A stretch of DNA of 64,000 nucleotides from positions 310,001-374,000 of the forward strand of contig NZ_JACOQL010000001.1 of the NCBI RefSeq assembly GCF_014490725.1, given 5' to 3'. Below the pieces are notes generated by a model. That model was not told the DNA's origin and searched no databases. It saw nothing but the letters and a program-made list of their open reading frames with translations. Both the position numbers and the translations under genes were made by a program. Shown piece after piece: positions 63,958-64,000 of the stretch. Numbering within the stretch: the stretch's first letter is position 1; each line of letters opens with the position of its first letter. The DNA comes from Paracoccus amoyensis. Lineage in GTDB: Bacteria; Pseudomonadota; Alphaproteobacteria; Rhodobacterales; Rhodobacteraceae.

Positions 63958-64000
63958 ATGGATCACACCGGGTTGCTGGTCATCCTGTCCTCGCCATCGG
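63958..64000 (+). CDS. gmk: Start of a gene, probably guanylate kinase (partial)
   Basis: The last 43 bases open with ATG and read MDHTGLLVILSSPS, cut off by the window end. This matches the beginning of guanylate kinases, which have [16 protein letters not shown] as the P-loop start. An AAGGG site stands 8 bases before the ATG. The call depends on 14 residues only, and the P-loop itself is outside the window. Confidence 0.65.
   Translation, partial: MDHTGLLVILSSPS

Overview
The window is a GC-rich chromosomal segment of an alphaproteobacterium of the order Rhodobacterales, probably Paracoccus or a near relative. The evidence is gene order and signals rather than a marker gene: an Hsp20 gene followed by a DUF1150 gene, purE-purK, ppiD-trpE, the block trpG-trpD-(ung)-trpC-moaC-moeA-lexA, a GTTC-N7-GTTC SOS box in front of lexA, and a fused TRAP-transporter membrane gene. 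There is one tRNA (Pro, TGG), no rRNA, no CRISPR array, no integrase and no recognisable transposase. About 65 intact protein genes are called, with a few broken ones. The window opens inside cysC and closes inside the first codons of a likely gmk.

Layout. 1-11.6 kb is housekeeping: the cysC end, heat-shock genes, purE/purK/Nudix, cardiolipin synthase, purF, cvpA, radA, lolC/lolD and a PAP2-type protein. 11.6-14.7 kb is a mosaic accessory patch between the PAP2 gene and parE. It has two copies of an 80-bp direct repeat around a methyltransferase/GFA gene pair, a second copy of the PAP2 3' end, a relic and an intact copy of a small membrane-protein gene, and an AT-rich gene for a secreted protein of unknown function. 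14.7-28.4 kb returns to core genes: parE, GST, D-Ala-D-Ala carboxypeptidase, clpS, an RsmC-like methyltransferase, an unusual SDR, hemF, an Lrp/LysE pair, an EamA exporter, hemE, hemC and lexA. 28.5-39.1 kb holds molybdopterin and tryptophan genes with ung inside the cluster.

39.2-44.2 kb carries a PRC-barrel envelope protein, gpt, a LysE exporter, fabI, pdxH, a double cold-shock protein, a DUF192 protein and tRNA-Pro. 44.2-53.9 kb is the main catabolic accessory region: a uracil-type permease, then a tightly coupled minus-strand operon of a TRAP transporter, an IclR regulator (frameshifted here), a thiolase, an acyl-CoA ligase, a two-domain PPC (DUF296) protein and an SDR. This looks like uptake, CoA activation and partial beta-oxidation of an unidentified carboxylic acid. 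54-64 kb contains an outer-membrane barrel protein, tpiA, sufA and sufT on either side of an LGFP-repeat protein, tgt, rnd, a double GNAT, a PAS protein and the gmk start.

The most unusual parts are the PAP2-parE hotspot, the TRAP/thiolase/ligase/PPC operon with its broken regulator, a degraded gene ending in a VPLPA-CTERM-like sorting signal near 23.4 kb, and the LGFP gene between sufT and sufA. All family calls are from reading motifs by eye. No database search was run.
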